Shown: positions 49,712-59,047 of the stretch, one piece after another
Position numbering within the stretch: position 1 is the stretch's first letter
Layout of the letters: each line of letters starts with the position of its first letter
Source of the DNA: Bacillus sp. NTK034
Lineage (GTDB): Bacteria > Bacillota > Bacilli > Bacillales > Cytobacillaceae
Direction: 5' to 3'
Length of the DNA: 64,000 bases
NCBI RefSeq assembly: GCF_017303275.1
Contig: NZ_JAFKOJ010000001.1
Location: forward strand, 62,001 to 126,000
The notes under the pieces: generated by a model
What the model was told of the DNA's origin: nothing
The model's input: only the letters and a program-made list of their open reading frames with translations
Database searches by the model: none
Program-made: the position numbers and the translations under genes

Positions 49712-51398
49712 GCTTTTTCCTCCCTTCCACAGCCCCTATTTCGTTCCTGAGTTTTTCTGAGTAAGGAGCCTTTAGAGAAGCAACCTTCATAATCTCATGT
49801 TCCTTCCACAATGAATCAGGCAACCCCTCGTAAATTTTCTCTCCATCTGAAAGGATAATCACTTTATCAGCATAGGAATGCAGGATTTCCATGTCATGAG
49901 TGATCATCAACACGGAGCCTCCGCTCTGAATCTTTGTTTCCAAAAGCCCCATAAGCTCCGCAGAAGTCCTGGCATCCTGTCCAAATGTCGGTTCATCAAG
50001 GAGCAGCAAATCCTGTTCATTCACAAGCATTGATGCAACACTAAGCCGCCGCTTTTGTCCCTGGCTTAAGGAAAAAGGATGTATGTCAGCATGCTGAAGC
50101 AGGTTCACTTGGTCCAGAACAGCTAGAACCATTTTTTGTATATCGGCATCTGGTATGCGCTGAATTTTTAAACTGAAGGCAATTTCATTATAGACAGAAT
50201 CTGCAATAAATTGGTGCTCGGGATTCTGAAAAACGTAACCTAATTTTAGCCTTAACTCTTGTTCCTTCCAATGGGAAAGGGAGCGGTCATTAAAAAGAAT
50301 ATTGCCTTTGGATGGAGCATATAATCCTGCCAGCAGTCTGGAAAGCGTTGTTTTTCCTGATCCATTTGAACCGGCTATTGCCACAAATTCACCTTTTTTA
50401 ACCGAAAAACTAATATTTTTAAGCAGATCCTTCCCATCTTTATAAAAAGAAAGATTCTCTGCGGTTAGGATGACCTGTTCTTCAAAGCCTTGATGAATAG
50501 TCTTCCTTTTATCTAAAATATGAAGTGAAGCATAGGGATTTACAAATCCAGCAATTAATTCCCGATCAGTTAACGGAAGTTTTTCCCCTTTGTAAATCCC
50601 TGCTTTTTTTCCTAATAGGCCGGCTCTTACCGGGCTTGGCAGCCAGATACCCTCAAGCAGAAGTTCTTCTGCATACTTATCAAAGCAGTCGGCAGTGCTT
50701 CCATTAAATAAAATTTCGCCATCCCGGTTTAGCACCAAGCAGCGGTCGGTCAAATCAATCCAATCATCCAGCTTGTGCTCAATTATTAGAAGGGATAAGG
50801 ATTGCTCCTCTTTAAGCTCTTTGATGATGCGGGTAAGTTCATAGCTTGAAGCCGGGTCAAGGTTTGCTGTCGGTTCATCCAAAATCAGGATATCCGGTTT
50901 TAATGACAATACACATGCGAGTGCAAGTTTTTGCTTTTGTCCCCCCGAAAGGGTGTGGATTAAGGCATGCTTAAATGGCAGAAGATGAACAAGTTCCAGT
51001 GCTTCATCAATCTTGTTCTCAATTTCTTCAGGAGGTGTTTTCATATTCTCAAGTCCGAATGCCAGCTCTTCTTCAACTGTTGTCATGCAAAACTGGCTTT
51101 CTGGATCCTGAAACACAATGCCGATGTGCCGATTAATTTCACCAGGCCGGAATTCCTCCAGCATTTTTCCCTTGAAAGAAATGGTGCCTTCCAGTTCTCC
51201 ATCAATGGCTTCCGGATACAATTTATTTAAGCAGAAAGCAAGCGTACTTTTTCCGCAGCCGCTGGGGCCCAATAATAGAACAGCTTCCCCTGGATAAAGA
51301 CTAAAATTCAAATTCTTAAAAACAGGATTCTTCTCATCTTCATGACGGAAGGACAGCTGTTCTGTTATTAATAGAGGCTGGCTATACTGTAATGCCAT
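49698..51398 (-). CDS. ykoD: ECF transporter double ATPase YkoD
   Basis: 566 residues: two complete ABC ATPase domains in one chain. Domain 1 has GPSGCGKST, LSGGQKQK and ILILDEPTANLD. Domain 2 (from about 300) has GSNGSGKTT, LSQGQKRR and LLLLDEPTFGQD. It is a fusion equivalent of EcfA1-EcfA2. It overlaps ykoE by 17 nt and ykoC by 14 nt. Confidence 0.93.
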   Translation of the reverse strand: MALQYSQPLLITEQLSFRHEDEKNPVFKNLNFSLYPGEAVLLLGPSGCGKSTLAFCLNKLYPEAIDGELEGTISFKGKMLEEFRPGEINRHIGIVFQDPESQFCMTTVEEELAFGLENMKTPPEEIENKIDEALELVHLLPFKHALIHTLSGGQKQKLALACVLSLKPDILILDEPTANLDPASSYELTRIIKELKEEQSLSLLIIEHKLDDWIDLTDRCLVLNRDGEILFNGSTADCFDKYAEELLLEGIWLPSPVRAGLLGKKAGIYKGEKLPLTDRELIAGFVNPYASLHILDKRKTIHQGFEEQVILTAENLSFYKDGKDLLKNISFSVKKGEFVAIAGSNGSGKTTLSRLLAGLYAPSKGNILFNDRSLSHWKEQELRLKLGYVFQNPEHQFIADSVYNEIAFSLKIQRIPDADIQKMVLAVLDQVNLLQHADIHPFSLSQGQKRRLSVASMLVNEQDLLLLDEPTFGQDARTSAELMGLLETKIQSGGSVLMITHDMEILHSYADKVIILSDGEKIYEGLPDSLWKEHEIMKVASLKAPYSEKLRNEIGAVEGRKKLALT

Positions 51399-51978
51399 TT
51401 TCCGATTTTCCCCTTTTCAGCTCTTTTCCTATAGGAAAGCTGTTTAATGCACCAGTTTTTGCAAGACTCTCACTGAGCCATTTCCCCAGCAATCCGGCAA
51501 GCAAAGCGCCGCTAATCAGTCTCACGAAAAACATGGCAGCTACATAACCGGGTGAGAGGGCTGCATAGCCTGAAATGAAATAGCCCCAAATAAAGCTTGT
51601 AACAGAAGAGCCCATGCCGGCAGCAATTAAAACCCATGTCCGGTAGTTGTTCCATTTTGTTGCCGCAAACACCGCCTCTGCTCCAATCCCCTGTATCATG
51701 CCTGAAAGAATCAGGCGAGGGCCTACTGCATTGCCAATCATGACCTCAATGGCTGCAGCGACGGTTTCCGATAAAAAGGCGGCTCCGGGTTTTCTGATTA
51801 TGTACGCTGCGATGATTGAAACAATAAACCAAATGCCAAAAATCAGATCATAGCCGATTAAGCCAAACATCCCATATAACACGTTCCCAAATTGCATGAA
51901 CACCAGGTATACAACTGCAAACACAACAGCGAGTACAGACAGGACAATGACCTCACGAAGTTTCCATTTTTCGAGCAT
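51382..51978 (-). CDS. ykoE: ECF transporter substrate-binding (S) component YkoE
   Basis: 198 residues with six hydrophobic segments, beginning LREVIVLSVLAVVFAVVYLV and containing RLILSGMIQGIGAEAVFAAT, the YkoE signature. In B. subtilis YkoFEDC is predicted to import hydroxymethylpyrimidine for thiamine synthesis. It lies directly after ykoF with no gap. Confidence 0.9.
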   Translation of the reverse strand: MLEKWKLREVIVLSVLAVVFAVVYLVFMQFGNVLYGMFGLIGYDLIFGIWFIVSIIAAYIIRKPGAAFLSETVAAAIEVMIGNAVGPRLILSGMIQGIGAEAVFAATKWNNYRTWVLIAAGMGSSVTSFIWGYFISGYAALSPGYVAAMFFVRLISGALLAGLLGKWLSESLAKTGALNSFPIGKELKRGKSENGITV

Positions 51979-51979
51979 A

Positions 51980-52585
51980 TTACACAGCCCCCTTCTTGGA
52001 AGGACTGTTCGCAGACATATTCACTGTCATGACAATATGAGTAGAATCGCTTTTCTTACAGCTTTGGAATGCATCTTCCAGCGTTTTAAAAACAGCATGT
52101 GCATCTCCATCTAATCTTGAAGCATAATGGACACCTTCAGTAAATGTTCCCTGATCCTTTGCGAGCTCGACCTGTTCCATAATGACGTTCATGTATGAAG
52201 GAATCCCCATCGGATACAGTGCGAACTGTACAGCGACTTCCTGGCTGATTCCAGCAGATTTATTTTCATTCGCCTTCTCTTCATTTTCAGCAAGATAAGC
52301 ATCTCCGGCAGTATCCCCAGGGCAGCCATTTGAAAATGTGCCGTTAAATACCACATGATCACCATGCTTAGCAGCTTCAAGATAAATAGCTTTGACCACA
52401 TCAAAAACATGAATGGATCTGCCGCGCACACAAGTGCTCACATCATCTGTTTCCATCCATACCTTGCTTGTATCCACTTCTTTTAGAGCAGATAAAATAA
52501 CATCCACAAACCTGTCAGTCATTGGATAAATCGAAAACCTGCACCCTGTAATCTCACTTGTTCCGCATAGAAAATTTTCCTGCAT
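51980..52585 (-). CDS. ykoF: Thiamine/pyrimidine-binding protein YkoF
   Basis: 201 residues from ATG 52585 with GGAGGATG upstream. It shows two tandem repeats of a ferredoxin-like (ACT-like) fold: GCRFSIYPMTDRFVDVILSAL and VQFALYPMGIPSYMNVIMEQV start each half. The B. subtilis protein binds thiamine through its pyrimidine ring. It is the first gene behind the TPP riboswitch. Confidence 0.92.
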   Translation of the reverse strand: MQENFLCGTSEITGCRFSIYPMTDRFVDVILSALKEVDTSKVWMETDDVSTCVRGRSIHVFDVVKAIYLEAAKHGDHVVFNGTFSNGCPGDTAGDAYLAENEEKANENKSAGISQEVAVQFALYPMGIPSYMNVIMEQVELAKDQGTFTEGVHYASRLDGDAHAVFKTLEDAFQSCKKSDSTHIVMTVNMSANSPSKKGAV

Positions 52586-52617
52586 CTTTCCATCCTCCTA
52601 GTTTAGTTTTCATGAAA

Positions 52618-52840
52618 GGCTATTTTCGCAAGGTTTGTTGCTTTTTGTATATGATTTACTGAGTTGATTGTAGCGGAAGGTGCGAGACTCCTGCGGGAGT
52701 AGCGGGACAGGTGAGACCCCGCAGACGCGCAGCGTCGAGGAGGCTCACCGCCCGCCCCGCGGAAAGCGAGCAGCCTGGAGCGGAAATCAACGGACAATAT
52801 TAATAAGCGAAAAACAACAATTTACACGAAAAGAGCCTAA
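52618..52840 (+). repeat. Dispersed repeat family A, copy 2
   Basis: About 223 bp, nearly identical in inverted orientation to 9163-9388, including the AT-rich arms. Terminal imperfect inverted repeats: GGCTATTTTCG at the left, and GGCTCTTTTCG read inward from the right. ATGAAA is found just outside both ends, a possible but short target duplication. Relative to transcription of ykoF it lies in the same sense as copy 1 does in pbuG, and again between the riboswitch terminator and the ribosome site. Confidence 0.9.
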
Positions 52841-52878
52841 TGAAAATAAAAAACTGCATTCCCATAAGGAAATGCAGT
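52841..52878 (-). terminator. TPP-riboswitch terminator
   Basis: On the minus strand ACTGCATTTCC pairs with GGGAATGCAGT (11 bp, one G-U) and runs into TTTTTTATTTT. Confidence 0.9.
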
Positions 52879-52919
52879 TGAATGATATCAATACACTAGA
52901 AATGATAGCCGTTCACCTG

Positions 52920-53002
52920 CACTTCCCCACGCTGGTATTATCCAGATCGGGTGATAAGAGTCAGAACGGATTGTTCTTCTCAGCCAAAAAGCTCCCCTAG
53001 TG
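52920..53002 (-). promoter_or_regulatory. TPP (THI-box) riboswitch aptamer
   Basis: P1 is CACT/AGTG. The conserved GGCTGAGA and ACCCGATCTGGATAATACC followed by AGCGTGGGGAAG are present. It controls the ykoFEDC genes through the terminator 40 nt downstream. Confidence 0.95.
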
Positions 53003-53033
53003 CAAAATAAGATATGCAGTTTTTATTGACTCC

Positions 53034-53062
53034 ATCTTAATACGGAGCATCCAAATTGTAAA
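53034..53062 (-). promoter_or_regulatory. ykoFEDC promoter
   Basis: On the minus strand TTTACA and TAAGAT are 17 bp apart, about 32 nt ahead of the aptamer. Confidence 0.5.
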
Positions 53063-53237
53063 TGACTAATTTATAATTCTTTAAATCATTTGATCTATGA
53101 AAACAGACAAACGCCTTCACTAACACAGAAAAGCTATAAAAAATTTCTGCATTGTCCATGTCATGTTCTATTCCAATCCTTCCCTTCATAAAAGTGTAAT
53201 AGGACAATTTTACACCGAGAAGAGGGGGGCAAATTGG

Positions 53238-54104
53238 ATGATATACAGAATGCTTGCTTTAAATATTGACGGAACACTACTCCAATCAAATGGAAGACTT
53301 CATAAATCAACAAAAGAAGCCATTGAATATGTGCAGCAAAAAGGAATTTATGTAACACTTGTCACATCCAGAAGTTTTCCATCCGCGAAAAAAGCGGCCA
53401 AAGCATTGAAAATCAATTCTTTACTGGTCACACACAGGGGGGCTTATATTGCAGCTTCTCAGGAAAAGCCGATATATGTAAAAAGGATACAGGAAGATGA
53501 AACGTATGAAATCGTGCGCCTGCTTGAAGGCTTTACCTGTCAAATCAGGCTGGTGCACGAAAAATATTCCCTTGCCAACAAAACCAAGCTAAATACCAAT
53601 ATGCTTGCTAAAACGGTTTTTACAACCGGGGATCCCATTTTTTACTCGCAGCAATTTGTGGATTTATTAAGTGACACCATTCTAGATGAGCCGGTCACGC
53701 CGCCAAAAATTGAAGTGTATTTTGAAGATAAAGGAGACCTTGAGGATGCCAAGGCAGCCATTAGGGGCATGTTTGAAAATGTAGAAGTCATTAAGCTGGG
53801 TGATCTGCGGATGGATATCGTTCCTGCCGGAGTTTCAAAGCTGAATGGTTTGCTTTATTTATGTGAACATCTCGGAATATCCCGAAACCAAATGGTCGTT
53901 ATAGGCGATTCGGCAGATGACCTGGAAATGATTGAAGCCGCCGGTCTCGGTGTGGCTATGGGAAATGCCCCTGCAGAAGTAAAAAAAGCAGCCGACTGGC
54001 TGACCCGATCCAATAACCAGAACGGGGTAAGCTACATGGTTAAAGAACATTTCCGGAAGCAGCATCCAATTGATTTTCTGAAGAAAATGAATCTATTAAA
54101 ATAA
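53238..54104 (+). CDS. yhaX: Cof-type HAD family protein YhaX, atypical motif I
   Basis: 288 residues from ATG 53238 (GAGGGGGG upstream), equal to the length I recall for YhaX. It shows the Cof-type HAD layout with a C2 cap, motif III region KLNGLLYLCEHLG and motif IV GDSADDLEMIEAAG. Motif I reads LNIDGTLL instead of DxDGT, so the nucleophilic Asp is Asn and ordinary phosphatase activity is doubtful. Adjacent hemZ and the following yha genes support the name. B. subtilis YhaX is reported as a sporulation/coat protein. Confidence 0.85.
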   Translation: MIYRMLALNIDGTLLQSNGRLHKSTKEAIEYVQQKGIYVTLVTSRSFPSAKKAAKALKINSLLVTHRGAYIAASQEKPIYVKRIQEDETYEIVRLLEGFTCQIRLVHEKYSLANKTKLNTNMLAKTVFTTGDPIFYSQQFVDLLSDTILDEPVTPPKIEVYFEDKGDLEDAKAAIRGMFENVEVIKLGDLRMDIVPAGVSKLNGLLYLCEHLGISRNQMVVIGDSADDLEMIEAAGLGVAMGNAPAEVKKAADWLTRSNNQNGVSYMVKEHFRKQHPIDFLKKMNLLK

Positions 54105-54117
54105 AATCAATGAAAGA

Positions 54118-54147
54118 GAGTTCGATTAGGTAATCGGCTCTTTTTTT
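54118..54147 (+). terminator. yhaX terminator
   Basis: GAG..CGATT pairs with AATCG.CTC around AGGT, followed by seven T. Confidence 0.75.
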
Positions 54148-54353
54148 GCTTTGTGAAATTGCCAAAGGAGAAAGGAAGAAGAACCATAAATAATATAAGC
54201 AATCCATTAGGAATCATTCCGCCTATATTGACCTTGTTTCCCCATTTCTGTACACTAAAAGAAGTTTGTCAACATGAAAAATAGACACTTTACAGCTGCC
54301 GTCAAAAAAAGACATCGGCACATTTAATATATTTACTAAAAAAGGTGATCGAT

Positions 54354-55868
54354 TTGAACATTTCAATTTTAGGTATACAGGATGAACGGTTCCATCGGCC
54401 GCTCCGGCTGATCGGGAACCTCTTTTTTGAAGAATGTGCAGTGTTGCTGGGTGAGAATGCTGCAGCTGATCTGACAATTAATTTTCAGCTTGAACATGGA
54501 AAGCACATTAAGGCCATTGCAGAGCTTTCTGATAAAGATGGAAAGAATCTTTCAGCGAATTTTGAGAAGGAATTCGTTCCGGCTGAGTCAGAAAAAGAGA
54601 ATTTCAAACAAATAAAAAATGCAGTATCCCATGTATATCTGACTGTTTTGCAGGACTGGACAGGCATTACCCAGAAGTGGGGAATTCTGACTGGGGTACG
54701 TCCCACAAAATTGCTTCACCGTGCTATACAGCATCAGACACCTCTCCATGAAGCCCATCAGCAGCTGAAGGAAGAGTATTTGATTACAGATGAAAAAATC
54801 CAGCTTATGCAGAATATTGTAAAAAGGCAGCTTGCTGTCGTACCGGATCTTTATGACTTAAAAAATGAAGTCAGTATATATATTGGCATTCCATTCTGCC
54901 CGACAAAATGTGCGTACTGCACTTTTCCTGCATATGCGATTAATGGCAGGCAGGGTTCTGTCAACTCGTTCCTTGGCGGCCTGCATTTTGAAATGCGCAA
55001 AATTGGCGAGTGGCTGAAAGAAAATGATGTGAAAATTACTACTGTCTACTATGGAGGAGGGACTCCGACAAGCATTACGGCGGAAGAGATGGATATGCTT
55101 TATGAGGAAATGTATGACTCTTTTCCAGATGTAGAAAACATACGGGAGGTCACTGTGGAAGCTGGCCGTCCGGATACAATCACACCTGAAAAGCTTGAGG
55201 TGCTGAAAAAATGGAATATTGACCGAATCAGCATCAATCCTCAGTCCTATATTCAGGAGACCCTGAAAGCCATTGGCCGCCACCATACAGTGGAAGAAAC
55301 CGTGGATAAGTTCCATTTGGCTCGCAATATGGGAATGAATAACATCAATATGGATCTGATTATCGGACTTCCTGGAGAAGGTGTGCCGGAATTTTCGCAT
55401 ACTTTGGATGAAACTGAGAAATTAATGCCGGAATCCCTGACTGTTCATACTTTATCCTTTAAACGAGCTTCGGAAATGACGAAGAACAAGCAAAAATATA
55501 AAGTTGCCGGGCGGGAAGAAATTGAAAAAATGATGGACATGGCTGAGGATTGGACAAGAGGGCATAATTACCATCCTTATTATCTTTACCGTCAGAAAAA
55601 TATTCTCGGCAATCTTGAAAATGTCGGCTATGCCCTTCCGAATCAGGAAAGCATCTATAATATCATGATTATGGAAGAACAGCAGACAATCATCGGGCTT
55701 GGATGCGGGGCCTCCAGTAAATTCATTGATCCTCAGACTGGGAAAATCACTCATTTTGCAAACCCGAAAGATCCTAAATCGTATAATGACAGTTTTGAGC
55801 ATTATGCAAACGAGAAATTGAAAATATTAAAAGAACTTTTTAATAAACACGAATCCCTGGCCGAATAG
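54354..55868 (+). CDS. hemZ: HemZ, coproporphyrinogen III oxidase-type radical SAM protein
   Basis: 504 residues. TTG 54354 is preferred to GTG 54345 because AAAGGTGAT then lies at the right distance and the product starts like B. subtilis HemZ. The radical-SAM Cys motif is CPTKCAYC (C-x3-C-x2-C), followed by YYGGGTPTS and VEAGRPDT. It belongs to the HemN-like group; HemZ contributes to anaerobic heme synthesis in B. subtilis, though its exact reaction is debated. The terminator overlaps its stop codon. Confidence 0.92.
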   Translation: MNISILGIQDERFHRPLRLIGNLFFEECAVLLGENAAADLTINFQLEHGKHIKAIAELSDKDGKNLSANFEKEFVPAESEKENFKQIKNAVSHVYLTVLQDWTGITQKWGILTGVRPTKLLHRAIQHQTPLHEAHQQLKEEYLITDEKIQLMQNIVKRQLAVVPDLYDLKNEVSIYIGIPFCPTKCAYCTFPAYAINGRQGSVNSFLGGLHFEMRKIGEWLKENDVKITTVYYGGGTPTSITAEEMDMLYEEMYDSFPDVENIREVTVEAGRPDTITPEKLEVLKKWNIDRISINPQSYIQETLKAIGRHHTVEETVDKFHLARNMGMNNINMDLIIGLPGEGVPEFSHTLDETEKLMPESLTVHTLSFKRASEMTKNKQKYKVAGREEIEKMMDMAEDWTRGHNYHPYYLYRQKNILGNLENVGYALPNQESIYNIMIMEEQQTIIGLGCGASSKFIDPQTGKITHFANPKDPKSYNDSFEHYANEKLKILKELFNKHESLAE

Positions 55869-55882
55869 GCGGGGATTTTTTT
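55853..55882 (+). terminator. hemZ terminator
   Basis: ATCCCTGGCC pairs with GGCGGGGAT (one bulge), followed by seven T. The stop TAG is in the loop. Confidence 0.75.
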
Positions 55883-55982
55883 AAAGTAAATATTTTAGAA
55901 AATTTAGAAAAATATTAAAGGAATTCCTGAAAATAAAGAGAATGAAATAGGTAATAAAGATCATAGAATTCTTTGAATCCAA

Positions 55983-55998
55983 ATGTAAGCGTTTTCTA
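55983..55998 (+). promoter_or_regulatory. cre site (CcpA binding) ahead of the acyl-CoA synthetase gene
   Basis: ATGTAAGCGTTTTCTA fits the cre consensus WTGNAARCGNWWWC closely and lies 17 bp before the start codon, a position typical for roadblock repression. Confidence 0.65.
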
Positions 55999-56014
55999 AA
56001 GAGGGGGAATTGTA

Positions 56015-57640
56015 ATGATGATGCAAACACCTTTGACTATGACGCAAATGATAAAGCGTGCTGAAAAGTATTTTCCAAGGAAGACAGTTGTTTCAAGAAC
56101 AGCCGGAGGAATTCAGAGATTTACATATAAGCAGATTGCAGAACGTACAAGGAAGCTGGCAGAAAGCCTGCAAAACATAGGAGTGGAAAGAGGGGACAAG
56201 GTCGGGACACTTGCGTGGAACCATCATCGCCACCTGGAGGCTTATTTTGCCATTCCATGCAGCGGAGCCGTCCTCCATACGATTAATATACGTCTGTCAC
56301 CTCAGCATATTACTTATATAATTAACCATGCAGAGGATAAGGTACTTCTGATTGATTCTGATATTGTACCCCTAATTGAGAAGGTTAAGGATGAACTGAA
56401 GACGGTCAAGGCGTTCATTATTATGACTGATGAAGATGAATTGACGGAGACTTCTCTTTCGCCGGTTTATCATTATGAGACGCTTATCAATGAAGCAAGC
56501 GGTGCATATGAATATCCAGATGATCTGGATGAAAATTCGGCAGCTGGAATGTGCTATACCTCTGCAACCACAGGCAACCCAAAAGGTGTCGTCTATTCCC
56601 ACAGGGGCATTGTCCTTCACAGTATGGCACTTGGAATGGCAGATAGTGCAGCGGTAAGCGAGAAAGATATCGCCCTTCCAGTAGTGCCGATGTCCCAAGT
56701 AAATGCATGGGGGCTGCCTTTTGCTGCTGTCTGGTTTGGAACGACTCTTGTGTTGCCGGGACCATATTTTACACCTAAGCTCCTGGCTGAACTTATCCAA
56801 TCAGAAAAAGTCACCATAACGGCCGGAGTGCCGACAATCTGGCTCGGACTATTAAAAGAACTTGATGAAAATAAATATGACATGAGTTCACTCCGATCGG
56901 TTCTTTGCGGAGGATCGGCGGCACCAAAAGGCATGATTAAAGCTTTCGAGCAAAAGCACAAAATTCCATTCATGCATGCTTACGGAATGACCGAAACAAG
57001 CCCTCTTGTTGTTATTTCGACTTTAAAAAGCTATCAGGAAGAGTTGTCAGCAGAAGAGAAGCTGGACATAAAAGCCAGGCAGGGCATACTTGTACCCGGA
57101 TTGGAAATGAAGATTGCCGGCAAGGATGGGGAAGCAGCATGGGACGGAAAGGAAATGGGGGAACTGGCTATAAGAGGTCCGTGGATTGCTTCTGAATATT
57201 TCAAGGATGAGCGGACAGATGAGGCGTTCCGTGATGGCTGGCTCTACACGGGTGATGTCGTAACCATTGATGAAGAAGGATTTATGAAGATTGTTGACCG
57301 GACAAAAGATTTAATTAAGAGCGGAGGGGAATGGATTTCTTCTGTTGATATCGAAAATGCCTTGATGGCTCATGAATCGGTATTTGAGGCAGCGGTTGTT
57401 GCTGTACCGCATGAGCAATGGCAGGAACGACCGGTGGCATGCGTTGTGCTGAAAGAGCCATTTAAAGGGCAGACAACAAAAGAAGAACTTTATGAATTCC
57501 TGAAGCCGCAATTTGCAAAATGGTGGCTTCCGGATGAAATTCTTTTCTTTGAAGAAATACCAAAAACATCTGTAGGTAAATTCCTGAAAATGGCATTAAG
57601 AGATCAGGTCCAAAAAGAATATACAGGTAATGCAAAGTAA
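56015..57640 (+). CDS. Long-/medium-chain fatty-acyl-CoA synthetase (AMP-binding)
   Basis: 541 residues. AMP-binding motifs: [18 protein letters not shown] (P-loop), [26 protein letters not shown] and the C-terminal catalytic Lys region [10 protein letters not shown]. It activates a fatty acid to its CoA ester. The cre site upstream suggests repression by glucose. The next gene encodes an enoyl-CoA hydratase, so the pair may serve fatty-acid breakdown. It is not part of the B. subtilis yha order I remember, so it is probably an insertion between hemZ and yhaR. Confidence 0.88.
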   Translation: MMMQTPLTMTQMIKRAEKYFPRKTVVSRTAGGIQRFTYKQIAERTRKLAESLQNIGVERGDKVGTLAWNHHRHLEAYFAIPCSGAVLHTINIRLSPQHITYIINHAEDKVLLIDSDIVPLIEKVKDELKTVKAFIIMTDEDELTETSLSPVYHYETLINEASGAYEYPDDLDENSAAGMCYTSATTGNPKGVVYSHRGIVLHSMALGMADSAAVSEKDIALPVVPMSQVNAWGLPFAAVWFGTTLVLPGPYFTPKLLAELIQSEKVTITAGVPTIWLGLLKELDENKYDMSSLRSVLCGGSAAPKGMIKAFEQKHKIPFMHAYGMTETSPLVVISTLKSYQEELSAEEKLDIKARQGILVPGLEMKIAGKDGEAAWDGKEMGELAIRGPWIASEYFKDERTDEAFRDGWLYTGDVVTIDEEGFMKIVDRTKDLIKSGGEWISSVDIENALMAHESVFEAAVVAVPHEQWQERPVACVVLKEPFKGQTTKEELYEFLKPQFAKWWLPDEILFFEEIPKTSVGKFLKMALRDQVQKEYTGNAK

Positions 57641-57652
57641 TAAGGACCAAGT

Positions 57653-57681
57653 ACAGCATCCTTCTGCGGATGCTGTTTTTT
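57653..57681 (+). terminator. Terminator after the acyl-CoA synthetase gene
   Basis: ACAGCATCC-TTCTGC-GGATGCTGT followed by TTTTT. Confidence 0.88.
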
Positions 57682-57845
57682 AGTGCAGGTTTTGGAACGT
57701 TAAAACTTACTTAATTTCTGCTATAGTTTGGATTTACAGCAAAAACTTGAATAAGTGACAAAATTAAAAATTTTTAGATAAAACACTTTTTAAATATAAT
57801 AATACTCTTTATAATAAAAGAAGCACAAAAAGGAGGGAAAGGATT

Positions 57846-58637
57846 TTGACAACAGACTTTGTAACTGATACTGTCAGCGTACAGCTTGATGGCCGAGTTG
57901 CCACAGTTGAGATGAACAGGCCGGAATCATTGAATGCATTGAATGTGGAAATGATTAAGGGGCTCTTGACTGCTATGAAGGATATAAGCCAAATGGATGA
58001 TGTGGATATCGTTGTATTAAAAGGAAAGGGCCGCGCATTTTCCTCAGGCGGGGATATTAAAACAATGCTTTTGGAAACAAATGAAAGCGATTTCCCGGTG
58101 GTGATGGATTGCATCAACGAGCTGGTTGTAACTCTTTATAGCATGCCGAAGCTGACAATAAGTGCTGTAACAGGGGCAGCTGCTGGTCTGGGCTTAAGCC
58201 TGGCATTGGCCACTGATTATGTTTTGGCAGATAAGGGCAGCAAGCTTGCCATGAATTTTATTGGAATTGGATTAATTCCTGATGGAGGGTCGCACTTCTT
58301 CCTGCAGCAGCGCATTGGCGAGGATAAAGCTAAGCATTTAATCTGGGAAGGAAAAGTGCTGACTGCAAATGAGGCTTTACGAATGGGGCTGATTCACGAA
58401 ATAGCCGAAGCTGAATTAAATACCGCTGTTGATGAAAAATTGAGCAAATGGCTTAACAGCCCAACTGAAGCAATGATTAAGACAAAAAAAATTCTTGCAG
58501 ATAAAAACCGGCCGCTCCTGCTGAAAGTGCTTGAACTTGAAAAGCTCGGCCAGCATAAAATGAGGCAAACAGAGGATCACAAAGAAGGAATCCGGGCCTT
58601 CATTGAAAAAAGAAAGCCTGTGTTTAAGGGGAAATAA
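57846..58637 (+). CDS. yhaR: Enoyl-CoA hydratase/isomerase family protein YhaR
   Basis: 263 residues from TTG 57846 (AAAGGAGGGAAAGG upstream). Crotonase-fold motifs: MNRPESLNALN, GKGRAFSSGGDIKTM (oxyanion hole) and SAVTGAAAGLGLSLALATDYV. The position of the second catalytic acid reads IGIGLIPDGGSHFFL. It hydrates or isomerises enoyl-CoA. Position between hemZ and yhaQ matches B. subtilis yhaR. Confidence 0.88.
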   Translation: MTTDFVTDTVSVQLDGRVATVEMNRPESLNALNVEMIKGLLTAMKDISQMDDVDIVVLKGKGRAFSSGGDIKTMLLETNESDFPVVMDCINELVVTLYSMPKLTISAVTGAAAGLGLSLALATDYVLADKGSKLAMNFIGIGLIPDGGSHFFLQQRIGEDKAKHLIWEGKVLTANEALRMGLIHEIAEAELNTAVDEKLSKWLNSPTEAMIKTKKILADKNRPLLLKVLELEKLGQHKMRQTEDHKEGIRAFIEKRKPVFKGK

Positions 58638-58651
58638 TGACGGCAAGAAGA

Positions 58652-58680
58652 AAAAGCAAAGAGCTGAGCCCTTTGCTTTT
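58652..58680. terminator. Terminator between yhaR and the small minus-strand gene
   Basis: AAAAGCAAAG and CTTTGCTTTT pair around a 9-nt loop, with T-runs on both strands. Confidence 0.8.
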
Positions 58681-58683
58681 TTG

Positions 58684-58869
58684 CTATCTATGAAACAAAA
58701 TCAGCTTGCCGGCCGGAGAGGTGCAGCGGTGCGTTTTTTCATCCAATCCTTTTTCCTTAAGAAGGTTTTCTCCCATACTCTTTGCAGCGTCATCTGTAGC
58801 TGCCTGGAAGGATTCATCCAAAATCTTTTCTCCGTCCTGTTCAAATGCAGTTAGCTTGTACGTTTTCAT
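58684..58869 (-). CDS. YhzD-like small protein
   Basis: 61 residues starting MKTYKLTAFEQDGEKILDESFQ and ending KTHRCTSPAGKLILFHR. This looks like the small YhzD-type family found beside the yha genes, recalled rather than checked. It is soluble with no signal. AAGGGG precedes the ATG. The function is unknown. Confidence 0.7.
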   Translation of the reverse strand: MKTYKLTAFEQDGEKILDESFQAATDDAAKSMGENLLKEKGLDEKTHRCTSPAGKLILFHR

Positions 58870-59047
58870 AATAAGATACCCCTTTATTATAAAATTCAGA
58901 TAGTTACTATTATTCTTGCATAGTTTTTATAAATGTGCAAAATATTTTTAAAAGAAATGCCGTAAATTAAAATGCTAAATTTTAAAAAATAGTGAACCTT
59001 TTTTATGTTATGTCCGTATTACCAATTAGGCAAAGGAGGAGTTCGAT

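Noticed and set aside
52680-53000. Open frame of 106 codons on the plus strand (MRDSCGSSGTGETP...)
   Set aside because: It starts in repeat family A copy 2 and runs antisense through the TPP terminator and aptamer, so it is not a gene.
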